Assembly: GCA_003116995.1 (NCBI GenBank)
Contig: BDSL01000001.1
Coordinates: forward strand, 558,001 to 622,000
Direction: 5' to 3'
Length of the DNA stretch: 64,000 nucleotides
From: Yamagishiella unicocca
Lineage: Eukaryota; Chlorophyta; Chlorophyceae; Chlamydomonadales; Volvocaceae
The position numbers and the translations under genes are program-made. The notes beneath the pieces were generated by a model. The model searched no databases, was not told the origin of the DNA, and was given only the letters and a program-made list of their open reading frames with translations. Below are positions 11,883 to 23,200 of the stretch, in pieces (within the stretch, counting starts at the first letter, position 1; every line of letters begins with the position of its first letter).

Positions 11883-14066
11883 AGCACGGCCACTACCTGC
11901 TGGAGATGGGGTTTAAAGTGAGGGAAAGGGGTGCGGACAAACAATTGAGAGTACGCAGCTGGCTGGGTTGTAGGCTTTTACTGCAGTGTGCGGTGTGATT
12001 TTTTCCTGATTTCCGACCCGCCTATCCGCGGCCTCCTTATCCACATGGGGCTTGAGAAGGGACGGAGCAGCGCGGGTCCTGGACGTACCGTAGGCTTGTT
12101 TGTGGACCATTTGAATATCGCTGGCAGACGCGGCGGCTTACAATTGCAACAAGCCAAAAGAACTAAGTCCAATAAAGAATGTTTGTGGTTTAGCCCAGGA
12201 CCGGCTGTGCGGAAAACACGGACAAGGGGTAACCGTAGGCATTTCGAATGTTGTTGTACGGACTGGTCTAGTGTGTCTTGTAGATGCTTCGCGCGTGTTG
12301 GTCCTCAGCAATGTCTGTTCGTAACAAGTTCACTGGCATTCCTTGCTCCAGCAATTGGCGCACCCAATACTGTCTGGCGGCCAATTACGGTGGTAGGGAG
12401 ACTATATTCTTTCCGTAACCTGCGGGAGTGACGGCTGAGCAGCTCATCTGAGGGACAGGAAGCGCTTTGACTGCTGCTCAGTAATAAGTGTTGCGTGCGC
12501 GGTGTTTCAGGAGGTATGCTCCTATGTACCCAGCGAGGCACTTGGATTCGCAGCCATAGCCGTGATACTCCTCGACGCAAAACGCCTGGATGCCCACGAT
12601 TAGAGATACGTGTGGCTGGGTGTGGCTGAGTGCCCTGTAAGGCAGGTCCAGTCCCTTTCACCCAATGTCACGAGAGACCCCTAGGGCGTTGGCTTGGTCA
12701 TGCTAGCGGGAACGGCGAAGCGGAAGAGTGCGAAACCCGAGTGATGAGTGGGCGGGCATCGGCAGGTACCGATAGTACGCCTGAGGGGACAGGCCCATGA
12801 GGTACGTTATTCCCGGACCCTGTTGCGCTGAATAACAACAATAAGGTGTTAGCAGTATCCTCAAGCCCGTGCGAAACCCAGACAAGAACAGGGGTCCCTG
12901 TCCTCGCCACCCTTCCCAACCAGGAGCCACGACGCGACAGCCAGAGCCAACCGACTCCACGGCCGCCAGGCGCTACAAAAACAACACGCAAACAGCGCGG
13001 ACGGGTGGTAATAAACAGCCCGTGCCGACGTGTGCCGAGCAGCCCAAAAGGAGAGTCGGCAAGTGGGGACGAACCAGGATAGCCACAACCTATACAGACA
13101 TGCCAACCGCCGTGCCCAAAAGGGACAGGAAGGTCAGCACAAAGGGCGTTCCACCAAAAAAGGCGAGCAGAACGCCACAAACATCACCCCACAAGAACAA
13201 ACACCAAGCCTCGCCGTGCACAACAAAAATGTTCTATCGGGCCCGGAAACGCTGCCAGAAGATTAATATGGTCCAGAACACAAGAGAAAATCTGCACAAC
13301 GGCTCAGAGGAGGAAAGCAAACGCCGAGGGCAGGCGCTTGAGGTGGCGTACTCGAGCCTGATAAATGCGCAAGGGCGCTCGACACAGGAAACGCTCCAAG
13401 AAGCGGGCGTGGTCCGGAGCAACCAATAAATTCGTGACGAGAAAGTTTGATACAGCAGCCAGAAAGCGGGTGCAGGAAGGCACGCGTTGCAGACGGCCTA
13501 TGCGGCCTCACGCGCCTCGATGTAGGAGAGGAGGTGGTAGAAGCCCACAGCCCACGCAGGGACTTGGCGGAGCGAATCACACACCCCGTGCGGCGACGCA
13601 GAGGTGTGGTCCAGGGCCATGCCGGGTGGCCAACGTCGGCGCGAGAAGAATCCGGGCGGAACGAATACGTTGCGGACCCACCCGGCTTCTCAAAAGCCGC
13701 CATCCATGGCCCACCTGGACAGAGCAGACGATAGCGACACGACAGTAGACCATGCATCGTTCTCTCGTCAGAGCTTTGTTGGAGTGGATAAGTGGATATC
13801 CATATGTTACTATGGGTGACGGGTCCCCTGTATCATGTATGGCAATTTGCGATGTGTAGAAACCTGCAGGGGTAGGGGCGTAGGGCCGCCAGGGGTACTA
13901 AGAGTAACCCATAAGGTATGGTAGTACGAAAACCAAGACAGCGAAACCTCACAAGCAAAGATCCAATGGACACACCCTGGGTGTAGGCAACTCTATTCCG
14001 TTTCTTATTCTAGTGTTAGTTTGCTTCGGATATGCTGTCTTAACCTCCTCCTCAGTCACGTTTCAG
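11883..14066. other. Gene-poor intergenic stretch
   Basis: TGTAA at 12636-12640 and AATAAA at about 12171 are the only polyadenylation-like words behind the preceding gene. From about 12.7 to 13.8 kb the plus strand becomes A-rich and basic-coding (described separately). No conserved protein motif was recognised in the rest. Confidence 0.5.
12869..13819 (+). other. Possible decayed mobile-element ORF (Lys/Arg-rich)
   Basis: One reading frame is open from 12869 to 13429 and, after a few stops, again from 13604 to 13819. It encodes a strongly basic, Gln/Asn/Thr-rich protein unlike the neighbours, and base use shifts to A-rich on the plus strand. No reverse transcriptase, integrase or transposase motif and no terminal repeats were found. 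It may be the remains of a gag-like or lineage-specific ORF, or chance. No ATG begins the longer frame. Confidence 0.2.
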
Positions 14067-14170
14067 CATGGTATGCCACAGCCAAGAGGCTTGGCATCAA
14101 GCCGTCAGCAAAGGCCATGCATTACCTTGACAAACTGATTGATACTTGCCACGCGCTTAAGGCAAATTGA
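14067..14170 (+). other. Orphan candidate terminal exon
   Basis: After a pyrimidine-rich tract ending TTTCAG, an open stretch reads WYATAKRLGIKPS, then a helix-like Lys/Leu/His segment, and ends with TGA at 14168-14170, 53 bp before the cyclase ATG. Composition resembles a real protein C-terminus, but no upstream exon was identified and the family is unknown. It could be the last exon of an unseen gene or a fragment. Confidence 0.25.
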
Positions 14171-14223
14171 CCGACCGACTCGTCACTCATGAAGGACGGG
14201 CAGCCGCGACTCTCCACCTTGTT

Positions 14224-17200
14224 ATGAGACGCAACCTTGCTCCATCTCTTGTATTACTTCCCCTCTTATTGTTTTCACTGGTAAAAGCCAGCGTTGAAGG
14301 ACCATGCGTTTCCGGTCCTCGGCATCGGTAAGGGCGTGAAACAGCGGCATGATGCTGCAGCTGAGGTCCAACGTTCTTCATCAAGAACGCATTTCTTCAT
14401 GCTATTGAACAGGGAGGAAGCACTGCTTGCGGAGCTGGCAAGGGGCGAAGAAAGTGATGGCACGGTGAGCGACTATCAGTGGCTTCCAGCAGTAGAGTAT
14501 TTCCCGGCAACTGTTTGGGTGAATTACGAACTGCTGGTCGTATTTGCCCGAACTTTCGTCTGGTTACAGGTGCTACGGGCTCAGGCTCCCCAAGCCTCTC
14601 TGCCATGGCTTCACAGCCTGCTAAGCGGTCTGCCGCGGCAGCTTGCTTCGGCAGTTCCTGTCGATCTAATTGGAGAACATGAGGGTCAGCGCGGCGTGGA
14701 GGACACCCTCGACGCCTGGCTTGTGCCCTCCCACCAGCTGGCCGACCTGGCTGCTAGCGGTCTGGCTGCGGACGTCGGGTGGATGGTGAAGTTGGACCGT
14801 GGTCTTGCCTGGTGGGACTTCGTGCCGCAGCACCGGGACGGCCTGGCGCTGTACGGCGGCTCGGTCTTCGCCGTACCTCTGGGCAGTTCCCCACTTCTGC
14901 AGTTCACACGGCAGGACGTGCTTGCTGCAGCACAAGAGCAGGTGCGCGGCAGGCAGTATAAGAGAAGCGATTGGTGGGTACGGGCTCGAGGGATTACTAC
15001 GACGGTCTGCTCTTGCAAACTCGAATATAAGGTCGGGCATCCATAGCTACTTTGCTTGCGCCAGGCAGTCCTGGATACTGGCCGCAAATGTTCCGCCTGC
15101 TTCTTGACACTAGGTGCAGCAACCCTTGGGCGCATGTATAAAACGCGTCATCAAGAAACGGGCGAAGGCTTAGCATGGCAGCGGCCCCAATTGCAAGCCC
15201 CGACTGCCAGGCATTGCGTCCTAGTCACCACCAGCTTGCACCCCCACTCGGGCCGCTTGCGCAGGTGCCTCGCACATGGCAGCAACTCGCTAGCTTTGCG
15301 CATCGATACAGCGCCATCCGGCGCGATATCGACCCGCAATACGCCCTGTGTCTTCCTCCAGGCACAGGTGGGTCATCAGGAGCACAGCTGTCGCACCCGC
15401 ACACGTCGTGTGTCGGGTACCAGTATCCGCATGCGGCGCTTTCGCTTGCGCTTACTCAGTGACCCACTTTTGTTTTTCCTCCCGGCGGCACCCCAGACTG
15501 CACGCAGTTGCATCTGCTGCACGCCGTTTGGGCGTCTGTGGCGCAGACCCAGGGCAGGCAGCAGGGCCTTTGTTTCGACCCGTGGAGCGGCGCACCGCGG
15601 GTAGACACGGCAGCGCTACACTACACCCTCGCGCTGCTGGCCAACTTATCCGCGCACTCAGTGGGGGGCAGTGGCGAGGCATGCGGCGTGGGGATCGCCA
15701 GTGCGGGCTTCTCTTCGGGCTTGTGCGTCATCACCCTGGCAACGAGTGCGCAAGTGCAGGTGGGTGGCGCACAGTCGCTCACGTCTGGGGCGTAGCGCTG
15801 CCCCCACGCGCTGAAGCGATGCGCGCGTCTGTGCAGGCGCAGCCTTCCGTTGCCAGCACACTCCCGGCACTCTTCGCAACCCGTGTGTGGTGCCTCGCGC
15901 AACTCGGTCTCTGTATGGGTACCCCACGTAACGTCGGCGTCCCTGTGTTGGCCGCGCAGTCCCTACATACGTACGGACAACAAGCGGGACCCACTGCGCG
16001 CCTAGCCTATCAGGAGCAAGGGCAGCAACAAGCAGCTCCAGGCTTGGGCACCCCCACCGGCCCCGGAGCTCCGGAGCTCGGGGTCATCGTGACGGAGATC
16101 CCCGGGTCGGAGGTGGTGTGGGATGAGAAGGTGGACCAGCTGGTCGAGTGCGACTCGCAGTCCTGTCCCCTGGGGGAAACCTACCCAGCAGCGAGCGCTG
16201 ACGGGGTGCACTATCAGCCCTCCGGTCCCTCCGCTATCGCCGGAGCTGGGACGGCGGTGCGCGGGCAGCTCATGAACCGGAGCCCCCAGCTGGCAGCCGT
16301 GTCGTTGGTTGGGGTGATCAGCGCCAGGGCCCAGCCGCCGGCGCAGCTCAAGGCCTACCTGCTGCTCGCTCACCTGGCCGGGGCTGGCTCGGACGCCGCC
16401 TGCCACCTCCTGAACGGCAGTGCGCTGGCGCCCATTCGGACGTCGTGCCTCGCTGCTGCCGCCGCCGATGACTCGGTCGCAAGCGCTATGCTGGCGGGGC
16501 TCGCCGGTAATAACGGCAGCGAGACCAACCCGGGCGGGTCCCCAAACGACGGGTCGACACTGCCGCCACCGTCGCCGGCGCTGGTCGCGCTGATCCGGGA
16601 CGCAATGAGGCTGGGGGCCGCAGAAGCTGTCCATGGCAACGCGTGGTGGCCCGGCGGGGTTCCTCGTTGGCAGGTGCTGAGGTACGTGTAGCTGACGCAT
16701 GACCAACCGCCCGGCCAGGGCAAGGGTTCCGCACATGCGTCTGGAGCAAATGGCGTGAAGCAACCCGGCAACAGACAGATACCACCCAGGGCAGGCTGGA
16801 TAGCAGTGTGATTGCGATTGGCTTCGTGGTTTTGCCCTACGCAAGCAGGGACGGCACAAACAGAACTGCAATTGGTTCTGCGGAAAGGGCCATTTAGGCT
16901 CCCGCCTTTTTGAGGGCGCAAGCACTTGGCCACGCCGGCTTGCCGTGTTTCGTCGCCATCGGTTTACCATGTTGCCGCCTTCCTGCTCGGCTCGGGTGGC
17001 ATCACCATCCAGAAGAGATGACTGGGGCCCTCTTGTCTGATCCCCGGTGCTGGGTCCTTGCGCGCAGGGAGGAGCTTCGGGGGCTGCTCGCATCCGCGAT
17101 CGCATGTGCAGTAACCGGCAATACCGGCAGCAACAACGCTACCAAGCAATCACTAGGCGCCAGTAACGGCGATGATTGGCTATCACAGTGGCCGTGCTCG

Positions 17201-20200
17201 CAACGGCTTCAACAGGCGCTGCAAAAGGCGCAGGCTCGTGTGGCGGCCACGTATACGCCCCAAGACATTTTGCCTGCCTACAGGACTTTCATTGGCCTCA
17301 GCACGCGTATAGCGCGGCTGGATAGCGGCCAAGGAACAACTGACGCCAGCGCAGGTGAGGTGTTGACGGAACGTCGCAGTTGCAGAAGTTCCGCAAGTCA
17401 CAGGTTGCATTCCGCACGGTAATGCGGGCTTGCGCGCGCAGCGCCCTTCAGCTGCGTCTTGCGCTGTGGTCGTGCGCCTTACCACCTTGAGCTGCGGGGT
17501 TATTGCCTTCGCCCCACATGCGACCTCAAGTTCGGGGGCCGCTGCTGGTCCGGGTACACCGCTTCTGTCTGGGATGCATGCCTTGCCAGGGGTGCCTGCC
17601 TGGTCGGTCTTGCCGACCCGCACACTCTAATGCAGAGGCTACATGCTGTGCACCAGCTGGGTCGTCCACAGGCGGCGGCAGCGGCGGCCAAGATCACCTG
17701 GCCGAGAAGATCGGCATCCCGCTGTGCGCGGCTCTGCTGCTGGTCGTCATTGTCCTGCTGCTGCTGAACCGGCGGCGGCGGCTGACTCTGCTGGGTCGCA
17801 TGGTTTCGCGGCTGATGCCGCACCGGCAGCGATGGGGAGCGCCGGCGCCGGGGCCGTCACCTGACACGTGCCTGGTGGTGACGGAGTGAGCGGGGCTGGG
17901 CTGCCGGTGCGGGAGGGGTTGGGAACTCCGCGTGAGGAGCCTTCAGCAAGGTCAGGCAGGGGTCTTGGTTGCTCCAACGTCGTTCCTCCGCTCCCAGGTA
18001 TCAAAGCCCACCAGAGGCTGAACTCGCACCCATCTCGGACCCGCGCAGCATCCAAGACTCTACGATGTTGTGGGAGGCGCTTCCCGCATCCGTGATGGAT
18101 GAGAGCGTCGGCCTCCACCACGCGTGCCTGCGGCGCCTGCTGTTGCGTTACGACGGCTACGAGTCGGCCACCGAGGTGGGTTGCGTAGGAACGCGCGTTT
18201 GCCCCATGAGGCGAATGTGGGTGGGGCCGGGGGCAGCGACCGGAGGTCATCTAGGATATTGTATATAGAGGGTGTGGACGGCGGACAGATGGATGGCGGA
18301 CAGATGGATGGCGGACCGTGCGCGACGTAGGGATGCAGGAACGGCGCTTTGGTCGGCAACGGCGGGCGCGGAGGGATCCTGCGCACACATCACGTGTTCA
18401 CAAAGGTGCAAACGCGCACACGCAATCGTGGGGATTGGATTGCTCTACCTGCACCCAGGTGGAGGTCGACACCTGGACTTTGCAAGGTGCAGGTCGTGAC
18501 TGGCTGGTCTGGCCGCCGCCCCTCTTTCCGCCACGTGCTTCCTCCGCAGGGTGACAGCTTCATCCTGGCTTTCTCGAGGCCGATGGACGCCCTGGCCTTT
18601 GCACTGGATGCGCAGAGCAGCTTGATGGAGACGGAGTGGCCCGCGCAGCTGCTGGAGGAGCGGGTGCGGGCAGCGGGGCTTGGGGGCGAGGGGGGCTCCA
18701 ATGTAGAGTCGCGGTGCGGTGCCACACCACGACAGAAAGCCGTACATCCTACTGCTCCCACTTCATGTCCCCTCCCCCCGCCGCGTGCGTTGCAGATCTG
18801 TGCGCCAGTGTGGACTCCTTTGCCGCCCGGCTTCCCGTTCTCCGGCCGGCTCACGCCGCCGCACCACCACCGCAAGAGGCTCTCCCAACTCTGGCACTCC
18901 GCGGACCAGGAAAGCGACGGAAGCGCCCCCCCCTCGTGCGTGCTTGACTCCATGGCGCGACCTGCCAGCAGGGGAGGGGACGGGGACGGGGCGGGCGCGA
19001 CGGAGAGCTCCCCCGTCAGCGCCATACTCGAAGGCCTGGACGACACCTTTGGCTGCAACACCCTGATGGGCACCCAGAGCTCGGCCCAGGTGAACATGAG
19101 CGACCGCGACGAGGCCACGGGCGGCAATGGCGACGACAGCGAGCGGCGCAGCTTCTTCAGTGGCCGCCTGACGGCTCCCGCAAACGCCCGCCTCAGAACA
19201 CCGATCTGCACGGCGCTCCCCCGGCCGCCCAGCGGCCAGCGCATCTCTGGCGGCGGCAGGCTTTCCATGGATCTCTCCGCGGCCAGGCGGTGGGCGAGTG
19301 TGGAGCGGCCACCGGCCACCACGGAGGGGTACTTGCTGACCAGCCGCGACCGCAGCGTACTGCCGTCCCGCGAGGACGTGCCCCATCTGGAGGCCGCAGC
19401 GGGAGCCGCGGACGGCGAGGAGCCGGGGAGCCACCTGGCAGCCACCCTGGCGGCGCGAACACCGACCCGGCAGCCGCCGCTGACGCTGGGTCAGTGGATG
19501 CAGCTGGAGGTCGCCGGCGGGGCGGTGGGCGCGTCAGGGCGGCACCAGGTCTGCCTCGCCATGCCCACTGCGCACGCGGCTGGAAGGTCCAGGACGGAGG
19601 CCGCCGCGCCGCCCACGACGCCCCGCGGCGCGCGGGCCAGGGGTGTGAGCGCGAGTGGCATAGTGGCCAGGATGGGGGCGTCAGCTGCGCCGCACGCCAG
19701 CTGCGTGTTCAGGTGCGTGCGCGGCAGCCCGGGGGGGGGTTCCTCCCGGGGGGCCAGCAGGGGGTTCCTCCGGGTGCTGTGGTCATCCACTTCACGTACA
19801 CGCTCATTTAGGGGTTGCAGGCGGATGCGGTAGAGCTGAAACCCTAAGGCCCTCACGTCGCCCCCTCAGGGGACTTCGGGTGCGCATCGGCGTGTCGTCC
19901 GGCCCCGCCACCGAGGCCGAGGTCCGCGAGAACTCCGCCAGCCAGCGGACCGTGTACTGCGGACCCGCCTCCGCCCTGGCCAAGCAGGTGGCGGATGCGG
20001 CGCACGGCGGCATGGTCACCGTGAGCGGCGCAGTGATGGAGCGACTGGCCGCCGCACGAAGCCGCGACACCACGGCCTCGGCCAGGTTGCCGCCACACTG
20101 GGTGAGCCCGGCTTTTGCCGCCTCACGGCTTTTGCCTCCCCACGAACAAAATCATACTGCTCGCACTGCTTGCCGCCGCTTGGTTTCGATGGGCACTACA

Positions 20201-23200
20201 GGGCCCACTGCCTACGTCTTGCCCTGATCGCCTGAGCAATCCTGTCGCCTTCTCAGCGCGTCAGGCTCTGACGGTGTTATGTCGACGGAACGCAGAAGGC
20301 GAGCCTTTGGCAAGAGCAACATAATTGCGGCCGTACCTATGCGCCGCTAGACCGCCCCTCTCGCAAGCCTTGCCTGCCAACCCAATTCGTAATTCCTCCC
20401 GCTCTTCCGGTCGCCAACTAGTCCTTCCTTTCGCTCTCGTTCTCATGTGCCGGAACGCGTGGTTCCTCGGTCCCCCCTCCTTCGCAGGTGGTCCGCGCCG
20501 GTCGCTACTCCTGGGAGCCCTACGGATGCGACATGGACCTCTACTTGGCATGGCCGCACGCGATCACACAGCGCATCGCCCTGCTGCCGCCACCCAGGTG
20601 GGGGCGAGGCTCAGCGGAGGGAGGGGGAGGGGCAGCCTGAGGAACAGGGCCGGGGCCCTGCGCCGCACTGCTGCCTCTTCGGCACAAGTCCTCCGTCGCC
20701 GCAGCTGGGCCCGCTGCCTGTGCCTCCCCGAACTCCACCCCTTTCATCGTTTCCTTATCAGTTTCCGACCACGGGCTATCGCCTCATTACACCCCTTCCA
20801 TCACCGCACGTCTGGGGTCTGTTGTTGCCCCTGACTTCTTGCGCCCGAGTTTAATCCACACACATCCGACTTATCGATTGACAACCGTGGGGATTAGCCA
20901 GGCTAATACCGGTAGCTGGCCAAGCAGCCACTAGGATGCACACATGCGTCCACCGATGTTTCGCTTTCCGACACACCCGTCCGTCCCTCCCGTCCGCCCA
21001 CCTGCTCCTCGCCTCGGCTCCACTCCACCTCACGCTCCGCGCAGGTGCGCCCCCCAGGCGGTGGCGCCGTCAGTGTACGAGGCGCCCCTCCGGGAGGCGG
21101 CCATTGCGACGCTGCACCTGCCCGACGTGACAGAGCTGATGTCGTGGGACGAGGCGGCAACCCGCAGCGGGCTGGCCGTCTTCTGCGACGTCGTCTACCG
21201 CGAGGCCAAGGCGCACGGCGCCTACCTGGTGGGTGGGTGGTGTGGGTTTGCTGGCAAGCGTCGAGGACGCAGGTGACGCAGGTCCCCCTCATCAACCCCA
21301 CCTGCGCCTTCATCTCGCGGGGAGCTTCTAACCCCCGGCGTCTGGTGGTTCACGCTGACGGCCGATGAGCCACGAAGTCATCTAGCGCTGACGCGGCGTC
21401 GGTGCAATCCGTGCGATTCACCTTGTCGCGAATGTGGATGCGCGGGGGGGCTGCTGCCTCCTGGCGTCGGCTCTCGGGGTCTGAGCACTCCTGGCGGCGC
21501 CTCGGCACTGGGGGTGGGCTTCCCCGCCCCGCCCCGCCCCTCCCCTCCCTCGGACCAAACAGCTGGGACGGGAGCACGGGACCGCCTCGTCTCCTTGCGC
21601 TCCAAACACGGCCCCACCCAACGCTTCCATTTCCTGCATCCCCTCCGCAACCGCCCGCAGGCCTCGGTCCCCGATCCCTACGGCTCCTGGGGCGGGGCTA
21701 CCGCGGGGGGCGGGGACGACTCTCCGGCGCTGGCGGTCGTCGCGGCCTTCAGCGGCGCACTGGCCGCTGCGCGCTGGGCGCTGTCCGTCCAGGAGGCGCT
21801 GGCTCAGGCCGAGTGGAACCCCGGGCTGCTGCAGCACGAGGCGTGCCAGGAGGCGGTGCTGCCGCTGATAGACGCGGCGGGGGAGCAGCAGCGCCCGCGC
21901 CGCCACCAGCGGCAGCGCGGAGCGTCGCTGCTGCTGCGCAGCTCCTTGCTGTTGATGCAGAGCTCCATTTCCCCGAAGACGGCCCCTGCCAGTCCCAACC
22001 CCGCGATGCAGCATCAGCAGCTCTTCTTTGGGCAGCAGCTGTTGCCGCCGATCTCCTCCAGGATCCAGGAGATGCCACGGCTGCGCTTCGGGGCGCCCTC
22101 CGACGACCAGGCGGACTCGGATCCCGCCGTGGAAGCCCTGGGCGGCGCTGGCAGCGGCGGCGACGAGTGTTGGGGCGGCGCGGACAACGTCCAGCTCGCC
22201 AGCTGCGACAGCAGCGGCGACGACGACGAAACCATACAGAGCGTCTCGCATCTAATAGTGATAGGTCCGGGCCTGAGGGAAGAAAGCGACCCTGATGTTG
22301 CTTCAACCCGGAGCGAGCAGCGTCCTTGGTTGATGAAGGCCCCTTCTGCGTCCCTGCTGGACGCGCCGTGTATGTCGCCCAGGGGTGATGCGGCGTCGGT
22401 CTGTCGCTCACCGCTCAGCGGCGGCGAAGGCCGGGTCGCCGCACCCGCACTAGGACCCCTCCCCGAGGACGCGGCTCGGTTCCCGCCGGCGAGCTATTAC
22501 GTGGAGGGCCTGCCCGCCAAGCTGCCGTCCCGGCTGGCTTTGCGGGGCAGCCAGCACCGGCTGTCGCTGCTGGGGCGCGCCTCGCGGGGCAGCGTCGCCG
22601 CGTCCCCCGCTCGAATCGCACCCACGTCTGGAGACGTCCTCAACAGCAGCGGCAGCCAGAACTCCCCGTCGGGCGGCGGCGGCAGGCGGACCCTGTCCCG
22701 CGGCAGCGCCGCCGCGGAGCTGCAGCAACCAGCACAACCGCCACAACCACCACAACCAGCACCATCATCTTCAGCACCGCCCTACCAGCACCACTACCGC
22801 ACCCGCAGCACCGCGACGAGGCCAACCGCTGCTCGGCCGTCCGACGTAACGGACCCAACCGCCCGCCCGACCGGCGACGACAGTGGCGCGGCCACCTACT
22901 GCGACGACGACCCAGCCGCCGCCGACCTGGCGTGCTCGCCCTACCCGGCGCCTCTCACCACCCTGGACCTCCCCGCCGCTGCCGTGGCAGCAGGCACAGG
23001 CAGGGACGGCCCGCATATGTGGCGTGGCGGCCGCTTCACCGATCGCTCCAGCTGTCGCCCGCGCCCCTCGGCACCTCTCCATGCGTCCGTGCTGGGCTCC
23101 TCATCCGTCTCATCACGGGGTCCCCGGGCAGCCTCCTCAGGCTCCCTGCCCAGCCCGCGGTCCATAGCGGCCGCCGCGTTGCGCCTGCAGCTGCCCTTCG

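Noticed and set aside
12698..13180. Minus-strand 160-codon frame
   Set aside because: No motif, no start support; shadow of the A-rich plus-strand frame.
18001..18048. Using the acceptor at 17999 for cyclase exon 9
   Set aside because: It would insert unrelated residues between VVTD and IQDST; the acceptor ending at 18048 restores the unbroken cyclase motif.
18390..19445. 351-codon antisense frame in the cyclase gene
   Set aside because: It mirrors GC-rich exon 11, where stop codons are rare on both strands; the sense frame carries the family motifs.
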